From the NCBI GenBank assembly GCA_027623845.1, contig JAQBUJ010000250.1, positions 1 through 5,605 of the forward strand: DNA of 5,605 nucleotides, written 5' to 3'. Origin of the DNA: Pseudomonadota bacterium (lineage in GTDB: Bacteria > Pseudomonadota > Alphaproteobacteria > Thalassobaculales > Thalassobaculaceae). The notes under the pieces were generated by a model. The model searched no databases. It worked only from the letters and a program-made list of their open reading frames with translations, and was not told the origin of the DNA. Position numbers and translations under genes: made by a program. Positions 4,903-5,605 of the stretch are shown piece after piece; the stretch's first letter is position 1, and each line of letters begins with the position of its first letter.

Positions 4903-5605
4903 ATGCAAAGATTCCCTTGGCTCCCCGTCGTGCTATGCGCCGCGATCATTGTCAGCGGCTGCGAGGGCCAGACTGTCCAGCAATCCGTTCGCGCCACCAT
5001 TGAGGCGCTAAAGGTCGACAACACCGCGATCGATGAACAATCCAGCCTGGTGGGCTTGAACGAGAACGCCGTCAAAGCTGCGGAGAAAACGACTGAGGCA
5101 AAAGACGAAGAAGAAAAAGAAGAAGAGATCACGGCCAAGCCGATCTCACCCGACCGCGCCCGCTTTCAGGCTTATGTTAAGACCGCAGCCTTCACCATAC
5201 GGCTACGCGAGGCGGCGATCTCCACCGATGCGTATCTCGGGCGTGACTGCGACAGCGCCTACCAAACCACGTTGCTGTCGGTTCTGCACCAACCGGAACC
5301 GGCCCTCTCGATGCCCGAGGCGTCGGAGCATCCGGTGAGCGGGATCTGGCGAACCCGCTATCGCCTTGAGCGCTGCGGCGAGACGCTGATCTATAACGCC
5401 ATCTTCGGCGGCAAGGCCGATGGCCCGGCGAATATGCGGATCAGCATGCCCGGCAACACGGCGACCGGTAGCGCGCTGGCGCGGGAGATCCGCGCCGACA
5501 TCAAGGACAGCGCCCTGGAGCGGGCGGATATGAAACGCTGCACCGATCAACGGATCGTCGACACCCAAGCCGAGGCGCCGCTCAAAGAGGCCGAAAGCGA
5601 TGGTT
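4903..5605 (+). CDS. Putative lipoprotein of unknown function (3' end beyond window)
   Basis: The frame opens at ATG 4903 and runs 234 codons to the window edge with no stop. The N-terminus is a lipoprotein signal peptide: hydrophobic core LPVVLCAAIIV and lipobox VSGC with C20 as the lipidated Cys. Residue +2 is Glu, so there is no Asp retention signal, and an outer-membrane location is possible. Residues ~24-76 are polar, helix-prone and end in an acidic stretch EAKDEEEKEEE (65-75), encoded by a 22-base pure purine tract at 5107-5128. Residues ~85-205 look globular, with Cys at 116, 158 and 213 and the segment GIWRTRYRLERCGETLIYN (147-165). That W-x(3)-Y-x(4)-CG pattern resembles many uncharacterised alphaproteobacterial secreted proteins, but I cannot name a family. 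The SD is poor (GAAG about 7 nt upstream). It is divergent from the dehydrogenase and probably not part of that cluster. Confidence 0.8.
   Translation, partial: MQRFPWLPVVLCAAIIVSGCEGQTVQQSVRATIEALKVDNTAIDEQSSLVGLNENAVKAAEKTTEAKDEEEKEEEITAKPISPDRARFQAYVKTAAFTIRLREAAISTDAYLGRDCDSAYQTTLLSVLHQPEPALSMPEASEHPVSGIWRTRYRLERCGETLIYNAIFGGKADGPANMRISMPGNTATGSALAREIRADIKDSALERADMKRCTDQRIVDTQAEAPLKEAESDG

Noticed and set aside
5203..5568. Minus-strand open frame of 121 codons
   Set aside because: It is antisense to the lipoprotein frame, which has a signal peptide, a lipobox and an uninterrupted reading to the edge.

Overview
The window is GC-rich bacterial DNA (about 65-68% G+C in sampled coding stretches, with AT-rich intergenic pockets). 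It carries four complete genes and two genes cut by the window edges. The gene types (IclR regulator, MmgE/PrpD enzyme, EamA carrier, AroE-like dehydrogenase, small-molecule catabolism style) and the base composition suggest a proteobacterium, most likely an alphaproteobacterium. That assignment is inference; no marker gene fixes the taxon.

Layout: five genes lie on the minus strand and read leftward in the order AroE-like dehydrogenase (4700-3882), EamA/DMT transporter (3784-2879), small exported membrane protein (2747-2544), MmgE/PrpD-family enzyme (2421-1045), IclR-type regulator (762 to beyond base 1, 254 codons visible). A convincing hairpin terminator (986-1019) follows the MmgE/PrpD gene, so the regulator probably has its own promoter in the AT-rich gap at 763-985, where two adjacent perfect inverted repeats sit. 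On the plus strand a lipoprotein gene of unknown function starts at 4903 and runs off the right edge. It is divergent from the dehydrogenase across a 202-bp region holding two inverted repeats and a three-copy 14-bp tandem repeat.

How the genes may work together: a dehydrogenase, a membrane carrier, a dehydratase/decarboxylase-family enzyme and an IclR regulator on one strand look like a small catabolic cluster for a hydroxylated organic acid. The substrate is not identifiable from sequence. The most notable detail is that the AroE-like protein keeps the catalytic Lys/Asp and the NADP-binding motifs but has lost both serines of the shikimate-binding His-Ser-x-Ser-Pro motif and the usual substrate-binding Tyr. 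It is therefore probably not a housekeeping shikimate dehydrogenase. The gaps between the genes (97-131 bp) are long for a tight operon, and a 24% G+C pocket before the transporter may hold an internal promoter.

No tRNA, rRNA, CRISPR array, insertion sequence or phage gene was seen. I found no convincing novel multi-gene system; the altered dehydrogenase in its cluster is the best lead.
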